DNA from: Hexactinellida sp. DTS-2022
Lineage: Eukaryota; Porifera; Hexactinellida
Reading direction: 5' to 3'
DNA: 64,000 nt
Assembly (NCBI GenBank): GCA_028753945.1
Contig: JAPNXP010000002.1
Location: forward strand, 5,580,001 to 5,644,000
Below the pieces are notes generated by a model. It had not been told where the DNA came from. It was given only the letters and a program-made list of their open reading frames with translations, and did not search any database. Below, piece by piece: positions 33,480-44,772 of this stretch. A program made the translations under genes and the position numbers. How positions within the stretch are numbered: position 1 is the first letter of the stretch; every line of letters begins with the position of its first letter.

Positions 33480-34470
33480 TTAATACGTTTTTTGGCTACG
33501 GTATAGGTTAAATTTCGGCAGATTCTTGCAAAAAAACACATAAATTTCGTTTTGGAGTTAGGTGTTTGATTTTCACATATATGATAGAATACATTATTGC
33601 TATATCGAAACTGAAATCGAAAACGAAAATCTTTTACAAATTCTAATTTTGGGGCGTGCAGTTTTATGGTAATACAAAAGTCCCATGGGGGGATGTGTTC
33701 AGACTCAACCTGATAAGTGTGTGGTTTGCAAGATCATTATTAGCTAAAGACATATTATGTGCGATATATCACATAGATCATCGTTATGGGCAGTTGGTGG
33801 TCGGTTTAGAATTTTGATTTGACCTAAATAAAAATAATTGCGACCTTTTGAACTCTCAAAAAATGATTAAAATTGTCATGTTTTTATGCGATATTTGATA
33901 AAATTTCTGAAAAAATAAATTCGGAGTCATAATTCAAAAATGTAAACCGTCTACCAATTCCGTACGCTTATAATCTTTAAAAATTGATTCTGATGGCAAA
34001 TATTGATGGCCGCATTTACAAAATACCGCATAATATCGACCACCACATATAGAAATCGCCCTATGGGAGATTTGTATTAGTCAAATTTTGAAACCGTCAA
34101 AAAATTATAAGTATGATAGATAGAGACATTTATATTTTTGGTTTATTGCTTTACATCGTATAAGGCTCTATTTCTCACAATTACAGATTAATCCAAGTAC
34201 CGTATTATTCGAATAGTAGCCTCTATTCAAATAATTGCCTACCTCCAATAATCGCCCCCCTAAAGTAGCAAATAAAAATTTATTACTGCTACCCGGAGTA
34301 AACATTTATATCTAATATAACTCACAATGCGATTATCAACCGATTATCATAAATAAATTGTAATAAAATGTGATATTCAAGAAAATTGCTCAAAATTAAT
34401 GGTCCAAAAATGGAGTAAAAACAATAATCGCCTAGGCTACTATTCGAGTAAATACGGTACTTTCATTCAC
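33480..34470 (+). repeat. 0.75-kb dispersed repeat, copy 2, with insertion
   Basis: Same order of motifs as 32200-32950. It is interrupted near its end by the 258-bp element at 34200-34457; the uninterrupted sequence in the other copies gives the empty site. Confidence 0.75.
34200..34457. mobile_element. 258-bp TA-flanked inverted-repeat element, copy 2
   Basis: Ends CCGTATTATTCGAATAGTAGCC and GGCTACTATTCGAGTAAATACGG, flanked by TA. Sister repeats read 'CAAGAACTTTCATTCAC' where this copy has the element inside 'CAAG-TA-TTTCATTCAC', consistent with a TA duplication. Confidence 0.88.
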
Positions 34471-34615
34471 CTGGGGTAATTTAAGATTTTAGTTCTTGCA
34501 AAAAATCTGAGGAAATATTCGCTGAAGATTGCACTATTTCAACTGTTGCATATCTCAGCAATAAAGCAGGTGATTGTATAGAAATATCCCAAAACGAGTG
34601 TCTCAAAAATAAAGC

Positions 34616-35090
34616 TTGCTAGATACTAATAGTTCTGATAGCGAGTATTTGGACGATTATACTGTTGGTAGGATGGGTTTAGATTGGGCTAATGCTTCAT
34701 TCGCTGATCTTGAAGAGTTTTGTGTTAGTTGGGACGCGGGAGGTTGCTACAAGGGCGTTTACATGTGTAACACCTGTAGTATTGATAACCTTCTAACTCT
34801 GATTAGCCTCCATCTAACCAATTACAAAGCCTTCTGAGTGGCTGGAACAGCGGTCTAAGATTACTTATGGAAAATTCTAGCTCATATTCACACGGTGAAG
34901 TTCGATTCGCTACGCTTTTGGCTAGATAGGAAATTGAATGTAGAAATGAAAATAATGAACTTAATTTCTTTGAGTCAGAATACAACATTGTTAACGCACT
35001 AGTTATTGTTGGATTAAGCATCCAGGAATATGGATGTACATTTAAGATTTCCAATTGCTGAGAGCTGTTTACCATCAAAGAACGCATCAA
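34616..35090 (+). pseudogene. Unrecognised coding remnant
   Basis: A 73-residue frame reads SDSEYLDDYTVGRMGLDWAN, then GCYKGVYMCNTCSIDNLLTL. Shifted frames downstream add ENSSSYSHGEVRFATLLA and FFESEYNIVNALVIVGL. The CNTCSIDNLL motif and composition look protein-coding, and resemble unnamed transposon-associated proteins of invertebrates, but I cannot name a family. Confidence 0.35.
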
Positions 35091-35538
35091 CTATTTCTCT
35101 ATTCTTTCCACAAATTTTCAAACAACTTCGAGTCTAAACTGATCCAGAAAAAGTGCAAATTATTCCAAAGGTAAGATATACATTGTGAAATAGTGTCAAG
35201 TAAATTTCCTCAACTTTGTCCTTAACTGTTTATTGAAGCAGGAAACTTGCAAGTCTTTGAGAAATTCATTGATCCCTAATTAAAACTGGGGCATGGGCAA
35301 GATATATTAACTTTCAGACACATGCTATACACTTATCTATGGCAATTAATTTCACACTAAATACATTCATAAAAGAACAGCTCGTGTCGTATGATGGGAT
35401 TAGAAACCCGAAAATTCAGATCGAACTTCCGTCAAAGTTCCCAGAATCCTCTAAAATCAATTTCGTCGCATACATGTTAGTGCTAGATTGATTATGCTTG
35501 CTGCTCAGTCATAAGTGTTTAGAATTAATAGTATTAAT
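35091..35538. other. AT-rich DNA, no gene seen
   Basis: Nothing assignable. Confidence 0.4.
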
Positions 35539-35685
35539 CAGTGGCGGCGTTAGCCGGCCGCCACTGGTGGGGCACAATGCGTCACAGGTGGGGCACAGGC
35601 TATTAAACTGGGGCACACCTACGTTAATGAGTTGGGGCACGCTAAATTCAAGTGGGGCACAGTGCTCACCCTCGCTTTGCCTCTG
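35539..35685. mobile_element. 147-bp hAT-type short element
   Basis: GTATTAAT is duplicated at 35531-35538 and 35686-35693. The left end is CAGTGGCGGCGTTAGC, as at 37355; the right end is ...TTTGCCTCTG. Inside, GTGGGGCAC-type units repeat four to five times. The 8-bp duplication supports a hAT origin. Confidence 0.8.
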
Positions 35686-35825
35686 GTATTAATTAGTTAT
35701 TAATAAGTGTTTAGTAATAATATTAATTAATTATTGTATTTATTGTTAACAAAAATCACATCTACTGTAAGTAATCAAGAAGCCATAGTATAATTATATA
35801 ATTGAAATTGAAGTCGAATACAACA

Positions 35826-35900
35826 TCTACCGCGGTAGATGTCAACATGTTCCGCGGTAGATGTTAACATGTTCCAAGTGTCAACATCTACCGTAGCATA
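35826..35900. repeat. ACATCTACCGCGGTAGATGT palindrome cluster
   Basis: A perfect 20-bp palindrome at 35826-35845 is followed by partial repeats of CCGCGGTAGATGT and ACATGTTCC. Its role is unknown. Confidence 0.6.
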
Positions 35901-35984
35901 TACATGAGTAGAACCTCTATTATAAGACGGTTATTACGAATTTTCCGGATAATATAAACGAATCCCTAATATGACAATTCAATG

Positions 35985-36080
35985 GGTATTACCATAGGCG
36001 TTGTAACCCGCCCGGGTGCCCGGAAATGTCCGGGCGGCCCGGAAGGGTTGCCTCTATGCTACTAATACTATACCCGGAGT
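35985..36080. repeat. GC-rich inverted-repeat patch
   Basis: CCATAGGCGTTGTAACCCGCC begins a patch in which GCCCGGGTGCCCGG and its partial inverse GTCCGGGCGGCCCGG form a hairpin, in AT-rich surroundings. It may be a short element like the CATAGGCGTAGCACG ones at 45119 and 56016. Confidence 0.4.
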
Positions 36081-36283
36081 GTACCCGGACATTACTATTA
36101 CTCCAGTCAATACGAACTCCGTAAAGCGAACAAATTTACCGTCAGTTGATGTTCGTATTTAATTCTGAGCAATTCATATCAAAAACTGAATAAAAGTTTT
36201 AGAGACCAATTTATATTGTGAGAATTCAAATTTTGTAATCTCGGAACCTATGTGACAAGTGTGAAGTTAGCAGCGAAATATGA

Positions 36284-36692
36284 GCACAACTTAACACTTA
36301 AAGAATCAGTCAATTTTCATTCAATTAGCATGACACTTCTTGTGGACCTTAATCTAGTTTGGGGCTTTTGCTATTTCCAAAAAATAACCCATATCACACT
36401 TACATTTGCCACAATCACATTGCAGATCTTCTAATACAAAATCTCCATAGTAGATTTGAACACAACTTAACACTTAATAAATCAGTCAATTTTCATTCAA
36501 TTAATATTAACATGACATTTCTTGAGGACCTTAATCTAGTTTGGAGCTTTTGCTATTTCCAAAAACTAACCCAATCAACGTACATTTGCCACAATCACAT
36601 TGCAAATCTTCTAATACAAAATCTCCATAGAGGATTTCGGTAACAACTTAACACTTAATAAATCAGTCAATTTTCATTCAATTAATATTAAA
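36284..36692 (+). repeat. ~178-bp tandem repeat, 2.3 copies
   Basis: CAACTTAACACTTAA and the following ~178 bp recur at about 36284, 36461 and 36643. Short open frames across it are a by-product of the period being near a multiple of three. Confidence 0.85.
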
Positions 36693-37346
36693 CAGGATAT
36701 AGGGGCACAAGAATTGTCCACAATATAAACTCCCATATACTATTAGGTTCCCATCGTTCCAGTTAAGTGGTACATAAGCTGCTTACAAAAAAGGATTTTT
36801 GGTAGGTCTTTGTGGTAGGGAAAGTTCCTAACATCAAATGTGAAAACGTCCCCCCCCCACTTTGTAGCATGGATTTACGCCCTTGTCCATTCGCTAATAG
36901 AATATTTCATATGTATAAAACTAACTAATATCGAGATTTTAACAATATTCCATATATGGAAAGGTGTGAAAATCGCATAACTTACATTCCACAAATATTT
37001 TCGATAAACCAACATTACCGTTGGACTCCTAAAATATGACTTCCTAAACGACAATAATACATTTCCTATGTCTAGCATTAGCGGATTACGGGATATCAAT
37101 AAGTAACAACACTGTTTTAGGATTACGCTAATTTACCGTCAAACGAAGTTTACAGTCCCTATATTAAAGAAGTCCCTGGCTACACTAAGGATGAATAAAG
37201 GAAAATCTAATAATTTCCGTGTAAGCGAAAGCAAAAGGCTTAAAGAAAAACGGGTAAAAGATTATTTAATAGTGTTAACAATATGGAGTTTCTATCTCTT
37301 GCATCTATTGATCGTTTTGGATTGACCCATGAGCCAATTTCGGATA
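36693..37346. other. Intergenic, no gene seen
   Basis: A short run of C at 36851-36860 and AT-rich sequence. Nothing assignable. Confidence 0.4.
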
Positions 37347-37838
37347 CAGTACACCAGTGGCGGCGTTAGGGGGGGAGAGGGGGGGCGGGAAATCTCTTGT
37401 CTGTTATTGGAGTACTTAATGTTAATGCGGAAATGCTATACGCCCTGGACAGGCAGTCCATAATTAGCTGTTTTGCTGAGATGCTCCACCGTATACTATT
37501 ATCCGACTGATTAATTATTTAACTAAGTTTGTCTTTAAAAATATCGATTTTGGTTTGAATGTGAATTTTGGAATGTTTACAACTTTTGGGTTTGCCCATC
37601 CAGTGCATTGGTCCGCCCCCCTTTCGCCCCCCCCAATGGGGTTGTGCTGGCGCCGCCCCTGCAGTACACCCTCGATAATCCGAACCCCGATAATCCGAAC
37701 CCTCTCTAATCCGAACAGGAGAAACCAAAATATGCTTCTTATAAATGTGGGAAAAATCGTAAATTGCAATGGAAGTATAAAAATTAAGTATCAGCCAAGT
37801 ATTTTAAGGAGTACACAAGATGTTTAGTGCGGATTAAA
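37347..37838 (+). mobile_element. pogo-type terminus carrying a nested hAT element
   Basis: After TA, CAGTACAC begins the same terminus as at 44039. It is interrupted by 37355-37661 and resumes at 37662 with CAGTACACCCTCGATAATCC, running to GTGCGGATTAA at 37838, where homology with 741-911 also ends. It cuts the TTF-type frame on the minus strand. The other terminus was not found. Confidence 0.75.
37355..37661. mobile_element. 307-bp hAT-type short element
   Basis: The ends CAGTGGCGGCG and CGCCGCCCCTG are flanked by the perfect 8-bp duplication CAGTACAC (37347-37354, 37662-37669). The duplicated bases are the tip of the pogo terminus, proving the nesting order. Confidence 0.92.
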
Positions 37839-38563
37839 ATCGACAATAATGCCTGCTTGTTGTGCTCCACTTTTTCCTTGTATGCTTTCGAAAGGCTTTC
37901 GGCAATACTGACTTGTTTCCTCTGACACACACTGATGAAAGATGTCTCCTGATATGCAGCAGTCAAATGAACTTGCGATTGAATATGAGATGTCAGTATC
38001 TTGGTACAATTACTCCAGTCTGTGATAGGTTTTTGAACAAGTCCACCAGTGCTATGAGAGAAAACTACACATACCGAGCAATAGAGACCATCTTTAGAAG
38101 GGCTGTAAGATATCGTGTGATACTGTTCATTAACAAATACTTCGTTGGGCACACGTCGTTTTTTCTTTCCAATCAGTCTCAGTGGTGCTTTCCATCCTCT
38201 CGGTGGTTTGAATTTCGATGATTTTAGGATGGACATTTTCAAAGAATCAGTTGCAGAATCAATATCAAATATTTTTACACTGCCAATGTCTACAAATTCG
38301 GAATTACTACTCGCCGAGACTGGTTCCGTTGGTATACACGTGCAAGCTCTTTCTTCGTTGCAAAAACGTTTACTAGAAATAGATGGCGTTTGGTCTGTAT
38401 GCGTTAGACTGGAAACTGTTTCGTGGCTGCAGCTGGGCCCAGGTTCAGGACCCTCGCTTGCCACTGCCACTGTTTGGACCTGTGCTTCATTGGTTCGTTT
38501 TGTTTTTTCAGGCAGTTTCTGTATCCAATTTTCCAAACTCATGAGTCTTGTGACTAATTTCAA
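37784..38563 (-). pseudogene. TTF-type zinc-finger N-terminal fragment
   Basis: This minus-strand frame of 259 residues begins MKLVTRLMSLENWIQKLPEK, passes through a Ser-rich linker and enters the TTF domain: FKPPRGWKAPLR, YHTISYSPSKDGLYCSVCVVF, VQKPITDWSNCTKILTSHI and SQVHLTAAY. This is the N-terminal zinc-binding region of ZMYM1-like/TTF-type hAT proteins. The last ~20 codons come from the pogo-type repeat at 37347-37838, so the gene is truncated by that insertion. The CPTRW and dimerisation parts are absent here; a decayed C-terminal half of the same protein type lies at 17975-19105. Confidence 0.8.
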
Positions 38564-38647
38564 AAAATCTTAGCACAAAAGAATGTTAAAATAAATTTAC
38601 AGATAAAATTTGCTATACGCACGTGCGTATAGTGCGTATGCCTGCGG

Positions 38648-41483
38648 GCGCCCCAGGTTGACGCCGTCAAACAATATACTAAGTGGACAGTCTACCCTCC
38701 CCCTGGCTGGTTGTGCCTGTTCAAGTGTGGTTCAATATTAGTCAAATATACATAATTTGAGTTAAACTAGGTCAACTACGTCAAATAATTACTAAGTGGA
38801 CTGGCTCCCCGTTCCCCTGGACTGATGTGTTTGTTGAAGTAAAGCTTAATATCAGAGAAATATATATAATTTGTTTCAAAATAAAGTTGACGCCGTCAAA
38901 AAATATACTAAGTGGACAGTCTACCCTCCCCCTGGCTGGTTGTGCCTGTTCAAGTGTGGTTCAATATTTGTCAAATATACCTAATTTGAGTTAAACTAGG
39001 TGAACTACGACAAATAATATACTAAGTGGACAGTCTACCACTCCCCCTGGCCGGTTGTGCCTGTTCAAGTGTGGTTCAATATTAGTCAAATATACATAAT
39101 TTGGGTTAAACTAGGTCAACTACGATAAATAATTACTAAGTGGACTGGCTCCCCCTTCCCCTGGACTGATGTGTTTGTTGAAGTGAAGCTTAATATCAGA
39201 GAAATATATATAATTTGTTTCAATACAAAGCTGACGCCGTCAAACAATATACTAAGTGGACAGTCTACCCTCCCCCTGGCTGGTTGTGCCTGTTCAAGTG
39301 TGGGTCAATATTAGTCAAATATACACAATTTGAGTTAAGGCCAAACTATACTCAAGAATGATATTGAGATTATGATCTTTTTGGATAGTACCCTATAAAA
39401 TAAACCAGCATTTAAAATTTCAGCTGTTTCTGACTCATACTTTCGAAGTTGCGACCTTTTTAGAGCTTAGGAATGTATGCATCATCATCAAAAGCTCAGT
39501 TTTCAAATGGACGATCATAACTTTTGGTCTAGATTTCACAGATTTGGTTCAATATGCTTGAAACCAAGTTTAAATGAATGAATACATATGTTCCTTTATA
39601 GAAATACGTTTTTTAACACTTCCGAAATAAACTTTCAGAGTTACAGCACTTTGAAGTCAGATTTCTACCGCCAACCTATAACATTTCGATGTTTGGCAGT
39701 CAAAGACTGACTTCAATGGGCTGTTACTCTGAAAGTTTTTGTCGGAAGTGTTAAAAAACGTATTTCTATAATGGAACATATGTATTCATTCATTCAAACT
39801 TGGTTTCGAACATATTGAACCAAATTTGTGGAATCTAGACCAAAAGTTATAATGGTAGGTTTTTACATACACCACTATTTTGACTCAAATCAAGTGAATT
39901 TATATGTTTATAACAATTTTGCAAATGCTTTCATCCGTTTTTCATATGAGTTGGTAATAGTACATAGATGTGAATACAAAGTTAGTGCTAAGCTCTAGAG
40001 TTTATAGTTTTCGAGAAAAATATTTGCTAAATCATAAAAATGGGCACACTTTATGCCCATATATGGTCATTTGGAAAAATTGTGCGAGTTAGGGTCTCAA
40101 AATGTATTATTGAGGGATAGTAAACCGGGTATTGGGATCATTTTGCACTCAAAATTTTATTTATTGGTCTACGGGTTACTGAGATTCAAAATAGAAAAGT
40201 GAAAGGACCACCCAATGAGTTGAAAGGTGAGAAAGTTTTAATTGCTTGAGCTTTCACAGTTTTTATCCTAATTGTTTGAAACCAAGTGTAAACTAATGAA
40301 TATATATTCAATTTGGGAATGACCCTTGATCTAAACTCTACAATGCGAACTTTCAGAGTTCCAGCCCTTTGAAGTCTGACTTGGCACATTGACAATCCAA
40401 ATCTGACTTTAAATGACTATAACTCAGAATTTTTTGATTAGAATGTTGAAATTTTTGGTTTAGAACCTAAGTATATATGCAAAGATACTATTGGATGAAT
40501 AACAACGAAATTGATAGTAAATTATGGCATTGCGAGCCTACAAACCATTTAACCCATTTGAAAAAGTCACCCTCCATGATGTCCATCACATTCCAGGATC
40601 TTATAAAGGTCGCTACAGCAAAACTATAGGTCAGATTCACCTGAAATTTGAAATGTAGTTATACTTTACAGGGTACTATCCAAAAACAATCGAATCTCAA
40701 TTTATCTGACGAGCATTGTGGGGCCGTAATTTAAATTTTCGTCCGAAATTGGCTATATAACAGGGAATTACTGGGTCACAGAGCCCTACTGACTTCAAAT
40801 CTACTCAGAATTCAAAAAAATTTTGCCAGATTATCTACCAGTGTGAAACAAACAGGAAAACGAATTAAACTCATTTTCCCATTTGCAGTATAGTTTGGCC
40901 TTAAACTAGGTGAACTACGACAAATAATATACTAAGTTGATGTCTCCACCTTCACCTGGACGGATATTTTTGTTGAAGTGAAGCTCAATATTAGAGAAAT
41001 ATACATAATTTGATTCAAAACAAAGTTGACCCCGTCAAACTATATACTAAGTGGACAGTCTACCCTCCCCCTGTCTGGTTGTGCCTGTTCAAGTGTGGGT
41101 CAATATTTGTCAAATATACATAATTTGAGTTAAACTAGGTGAACTACGACAAATAATATACTAAGTTGATGTCTCCCCCTTCCCCTGGCCGGATGTGTTT
41201 GTTGAAGTGAGGCTCAATATTAGTCAAATATACATAATTTGAGTTAAAATAGGTGAAATACTACAAATAATAGACTAAGTTGACTGTCTACCCCTTCCCC
41301 TGGACGTATGTGTTAGTTGAAGTGAAGCTCAATATCAGAGAAATATATATAATTTGTTTCAAAACAAAGTTGACGCCGTCAAACAATATACTAAGTGGAC
41401 AGTCTACCCTCCCCCTGTTTGGTTGTGCCTGTTCAAGTGTGGGTCAATATTAGTCAAATATACATAATTTGAGTTAAACTAGG
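38648..41483 (+). repeat. ~115-bp satellite with two-unit order
   Basis: Units contain 'ATACTAAGTGGACAGTCTACCCTCCCCCTGG' type and 'ATTACTAAGTGGACTGGCTCCCC' type sequences in alternation, so the higher-order period is about 230 bp. Landmarks are 'TGTGCCTGTTCAAGTGTGG', 'AATTTGAGTTAAACTAGG' and 'TGTGTTTGTTGAAGTGAAGC'. About eleven units are visible; the array is split by the TTAA element at 39335-40904. Confidence 0.9.
39335..40904. mobile_element. 1.56-kb TTAA-flanked non-autonomous element, copy 2
   Basis: Same termini as the copy at 14834 (GGCCAAACTATACT and inverse), 1,562 bp between TTAA sites. The insertion point is TTTGAG-TTAA-ACTAGG; neighbouring satellite units carry the uninterrupted TTTGAGTTAAACTAGG, a clean empty site with only TTAA duplicated. 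Confidence 0.95.
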
Positions 41484-41659
41484 TTAACAATAGATAATAC
41501 GAAGGGTATTATGGGACAAACTAACGTGTCCAAGTACTATTTAGATTTCCAGGGGACACTTAGCCTTCAACGGGTCAACGGGCTTATGGTGTAATCACCA
41601 TTACAATTCCATTTGTAATAATTATTGGAGCTTATAGCAAACGAAATCAACTAAAGATA

Positions 41660-42545
41660 TTACGTTTGCTTGAAATTTTCATGAATCTCATGACAGGAAA
41701 TATAAATTTTCTTCTCAATTCGGGAATTAATTCGTGATTAGTGTATATAACTACCGAATTCAACAGAAGATATTTAGGTTAATTTTCAAGAATCAATAAC
41801 CAGACGTGACAGGAAGTTATATAATCTTCTCAATTTGGCTATGAAATTGTGACTTTCCGATCTGGAATTAATATGTTATATAAAGAGAATATTCAAACCT
41901 TTTTCATAATACTTTTCCACCTTCTATACAACACCTTCCACACAACATATTCCAAATGTTTTATTCTGCACGCCAATATCCCGCCGAAGTCGAGGGAAAT
42001 AGGATTGAACGGACCGAAATCCGAAAGGAAATGTTCGTAATCAGAGACCAGCTGGATCGCAACAATAATAGAATATTTCATTATCGGAAGAGAATCCACA
42101 CCCTTGAGTTCTACCAGAACATTTTATTAGTAGTAGTTTTTTTGTATATCCCCTTGTAATATTTATTCTGTTTTATTATTTTAAATAAACTCGCATATAT
42201 TTATCATTGAGTTTCACACACATTTAGTACTTTTAGGTTTACCTGGAAACAAATTAAGTTGTTGGGAAAATATGTGATATCATATTATTATGGGAAAATT
42301 CCCAAAATACTCAAGTTTTTCAAAGTTTCCAAATATAGTCAACAATACTCCACTGATTTGTAAATATACTCCAGTTTTATTGGATTATGACAAATATACT
42401 CCAGTTTTATTGGATTATTGCAAATATACTCAAGTTTTATCGGATTATTGGAACTAGTTTGAGATCCCAACCACAAATATTTATTAGTACAAGCTGCTTG
42501 TCTTCTCTACGCGCGTCTTTACAACTTGTACTCGGGCCTGCGGCC
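41660..42545 (+). repeat. Small-gene repeat, copy B
   Basis: Matches 9540-10343 and 11308-11440 but lacks the two insertions. It has the two ~100-bp direct repeats upstream, TATA box at about 41876, the intact frame 41956-42159, AATAAA at 42184, then the 'ATACTCCAGTTTTATTGGATTAT' units and 'ACTTGTACTCGGGCCTGC'. No terminal inverted repeats or target duplication were recognised. Confidence 0.8.
41956..42159 (+). CDS. Small conserved protein, copy B, intact
   Basis: The 67-residue protein starts MFYSARQYPAEVEGNRIE, continues with a charged helical stretch (RTEIRKEMFVIRDQLDRN, then YRKRIHTLEFYQ) and ends in a hydrophobic tail (ILLVVVFLYIPL). The pattern suggests a short coiled coil or amphipathic helix with a C-terminal membrane anchor; that is inference. 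The codon alignment with copy A (9909-10105) shows 18 silent and 23 residue-changing codons by hand count, with matching length and stop position. A TATA box lies 80 bp and an AATAAA 25 bp from the frame, so it looks like a complete intronless gene. No family is recognised. It could be a transposon accessory gene or a host gene family spread by duplication. Confidence 0.6.
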   Translation: MFYSARQYPAEVEGNRIERTEIRKEMFVIRDQLDRNNNRIFHYRKRIHTLEFYQNILLVVVFLYIPL

Positions 42546-43682
42546 CTCGCTTATATTTCAAGCATGTTACTTTTCAAATTATATGACTTTCTTGATGGGT
42601 GACCCCTAGTTGTCTATTTATATCCGTAGATCCTAGTTATCGGTTTATATAAGGATAGATAATTAATTTAGATATTTATGCTAATTTGAACAGATTATTT
42701 TCTTGATATTAAAGCTTGCCCGTGTGTAATAATATACCAACTCCAAATATATAATTAAATATCACTAAGTAATTTACAAGTGGATCCCTAAATTTGGGAT
42801 GTGGAGAAGTTATTGTATTGTTTTATAATAATTTGATATCAAATAACACAATGGAATGCTGGAATGTATGGCTAGACAGACAGAACACAAATAACTAACA
42901 AGATGCCTGAACTTCAAATCTAGCAATTAGATTACAGTATTTCTATAATGCACACTTAAACATTTTACAGACACTAAAGCATTCAATTATGCTAATTGAA
43001 TGCTATCTGCTAATCAATACTGGGACAACCCTCGAATTTAATTGGCTAAAGTTTTGACACATTTTGTGATGGACTATGTGAATATTTTTTAAGATATTGA
43101 TATTGTTTGTACATACAGTATTTCCTACCAACTACAATATTTCAAGTCTGTAGCTTTCACCAGTTCCTCAATCAATTCTGAAAAACACACAAACAAACAA
43201 ACACAAAAACATTGCGATTTATATTTGATGTCGTATCTAGGAGAAAGTATCTACACGGTCAAATGTTCAAGCAGCGAGTGTAGCAATTGACCTAAGGGGG
43301 TTTTGAGAGTATACCCCCAGGATTTTTGCAGAGTTAATGTTAACTACTAATCTACCTGCAGGAAGCATAATTTGCTAACAATAACAAAATACCATTGATT
43401 TAGAATGTGTAGTCTGGAAACATTAGAGGATTGAAGGTATTGAGGGTGTTGAATAATATCAACATTAAACTGCCAACAATTCAAATGGCTAAATTAGGGT
43501 AGAGCAAGTGCCCTCCCCCTTCCCCTGAATCCCCTCCCTCCGCCTATAGCTCCGCGTACCACTAGAAGGAGCTCGCGTACACCAGTGGTATGCTTACCAC
43601 AGTTTGAGAACAACTTCTCTAAATATTAATTGTCAAGCCAAAGGTATGTTGTATTTATCATTTTCCTGCTCAAAGCCAAGAT
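42546..43682. other. AT-rich DNA, no gene seen
   Basis: Nothing assignable on either strand. Confidence 0.4.
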
Positions 43683-44030
43683 TTATCCATGATCAAAAGT
43701 AGTAGTTGCTTGAAGGATCTCTTCTGTACTTTGATCACATAAAAAGCCGCAAGAACATGTCTTTGTATTTGTACTACTTCTAGGCACGCTTGGACCGGCC
43801 ATAGTTCCATAGTGCAATGCACATGCTCCCCAATTGATTCGTCGTTGCGTCAGGCCAGTCTCTAGGGGGAGGCTCGCGGCTGGGTTAACTTTTGTGATAT
43901 ACCTGACATTTGGATTTGTTGTTGAATTGTATATTATTGGAGTTTCAATTTCCTGATGCTCACATTTTGTATTAATACCCTCGAATAATCTAGTATAGCA
44001 CTTGTATTGGGTTATTGAAATTTGGGTGAA
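43683..44030 (-). other. Possible coding exon, unrecognised
   Basis: A minus-strand frame of about 115 codons has a protein-like composition unusual for this AT-rich DNA: QYKCYTRLFEGINTKCEHQE, GACALHYGTMAGPSVPR, then TCSCGFLCDQS. An acceptor-like CTGTAG precedes it at the junction with the pogo-type terminus (44039). Cysteine-rich and possibly secreted, but no homology is recognised and no partner exon was found. Confidence 0.3.
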
Positions 44031-44038
44031 TAGTACTA

Positions 44039-44156
44039 CAGTACATCCTCGCAAATCCGAACCCCGATAATCCGAATCCTCGCTAATCCGAATAGGAGAA
44101 ACCAAAATATTCTTCTAATAAATGTGGGTGAAAATCGTAAATTGCAATGGAAGTAT
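44039..44156 (+). mobile_element. pogo-type terminal fragment
   Basis: After TA: CAGTACATCCTCGCAAATCC followed by two 'TAATCCGAA' units and 'TTCTTCTAATAAATGTGGG', as at 37662. It is truncated after about 118 bp. Confidence 0.75.
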
Positions 44157-44769
44157 TTAAGCCATAACCGAGGAAATATGAATTCGCAACTTCTAGTATT
44201 ATGGATATTTACTAGATAGTTATAGAGCAAATTAATGGCTATTTCAACTTTCTCAAATTCGAATGTTGAAAATTCACCAAGTGTCCCGCTTAATGACTAT
44301 ATAGGATCGACTTTTAAATCTTGTTTAATTGGAATCTGTATAATAAAATTTTGATAATTATCATTTAGATTATTCTAGATTATATTTCTTTCTGCTCCTC
44401 GCATCTCCAACTTATTGTAATGCACTGTCCCAACGGTATGAACATGTCTACTGTTAAATTCTATTATATTAAATATTGAAGCTATGTCGAATTAAATCTA
44501 TACTTCATATTGACCATTATGAGGAAAGATTATATACGATCCGATTAAATTAAAATAAATGTTGATTACTAAACCCAAACTCAAAACTAACATAACTATA
44601 TACGTACTATATCATATTTACTTATACATATATTTATAACAGGGTTTGCAATGTAAAATTAGTAGAAATGTTTACAAAATACACTATATTTATGATACAA
44701 TTTACAAAAGTATATACTAAATAAATGGCTAGAGGGAAGAATTATTAGTTAGCCTATAAATACACAGTC
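44157..44769. other. AT-rich DNA, no gene seen
   Basis: The stretch 44163-44280 ('ACCGAGGAAATATGAATTC', 'TTATGGATATTTACTAGA') recurs with changes at 61018-61130. No gene. Confidence 0.45.
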
Positions 44770-44772
44770 ACA

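Noticed and set aside
36250-36643. Frames with 'HNLTLKESVNFHSI' repeats
   Set aside because: They arise from the ~178-bp tandem duplication and show no independent coding sign.
37862-38573. Plus-strand frames of 119 and 142 residues
   Set aside because: They are shadows of the minus-strand TTF-type coding sequence.
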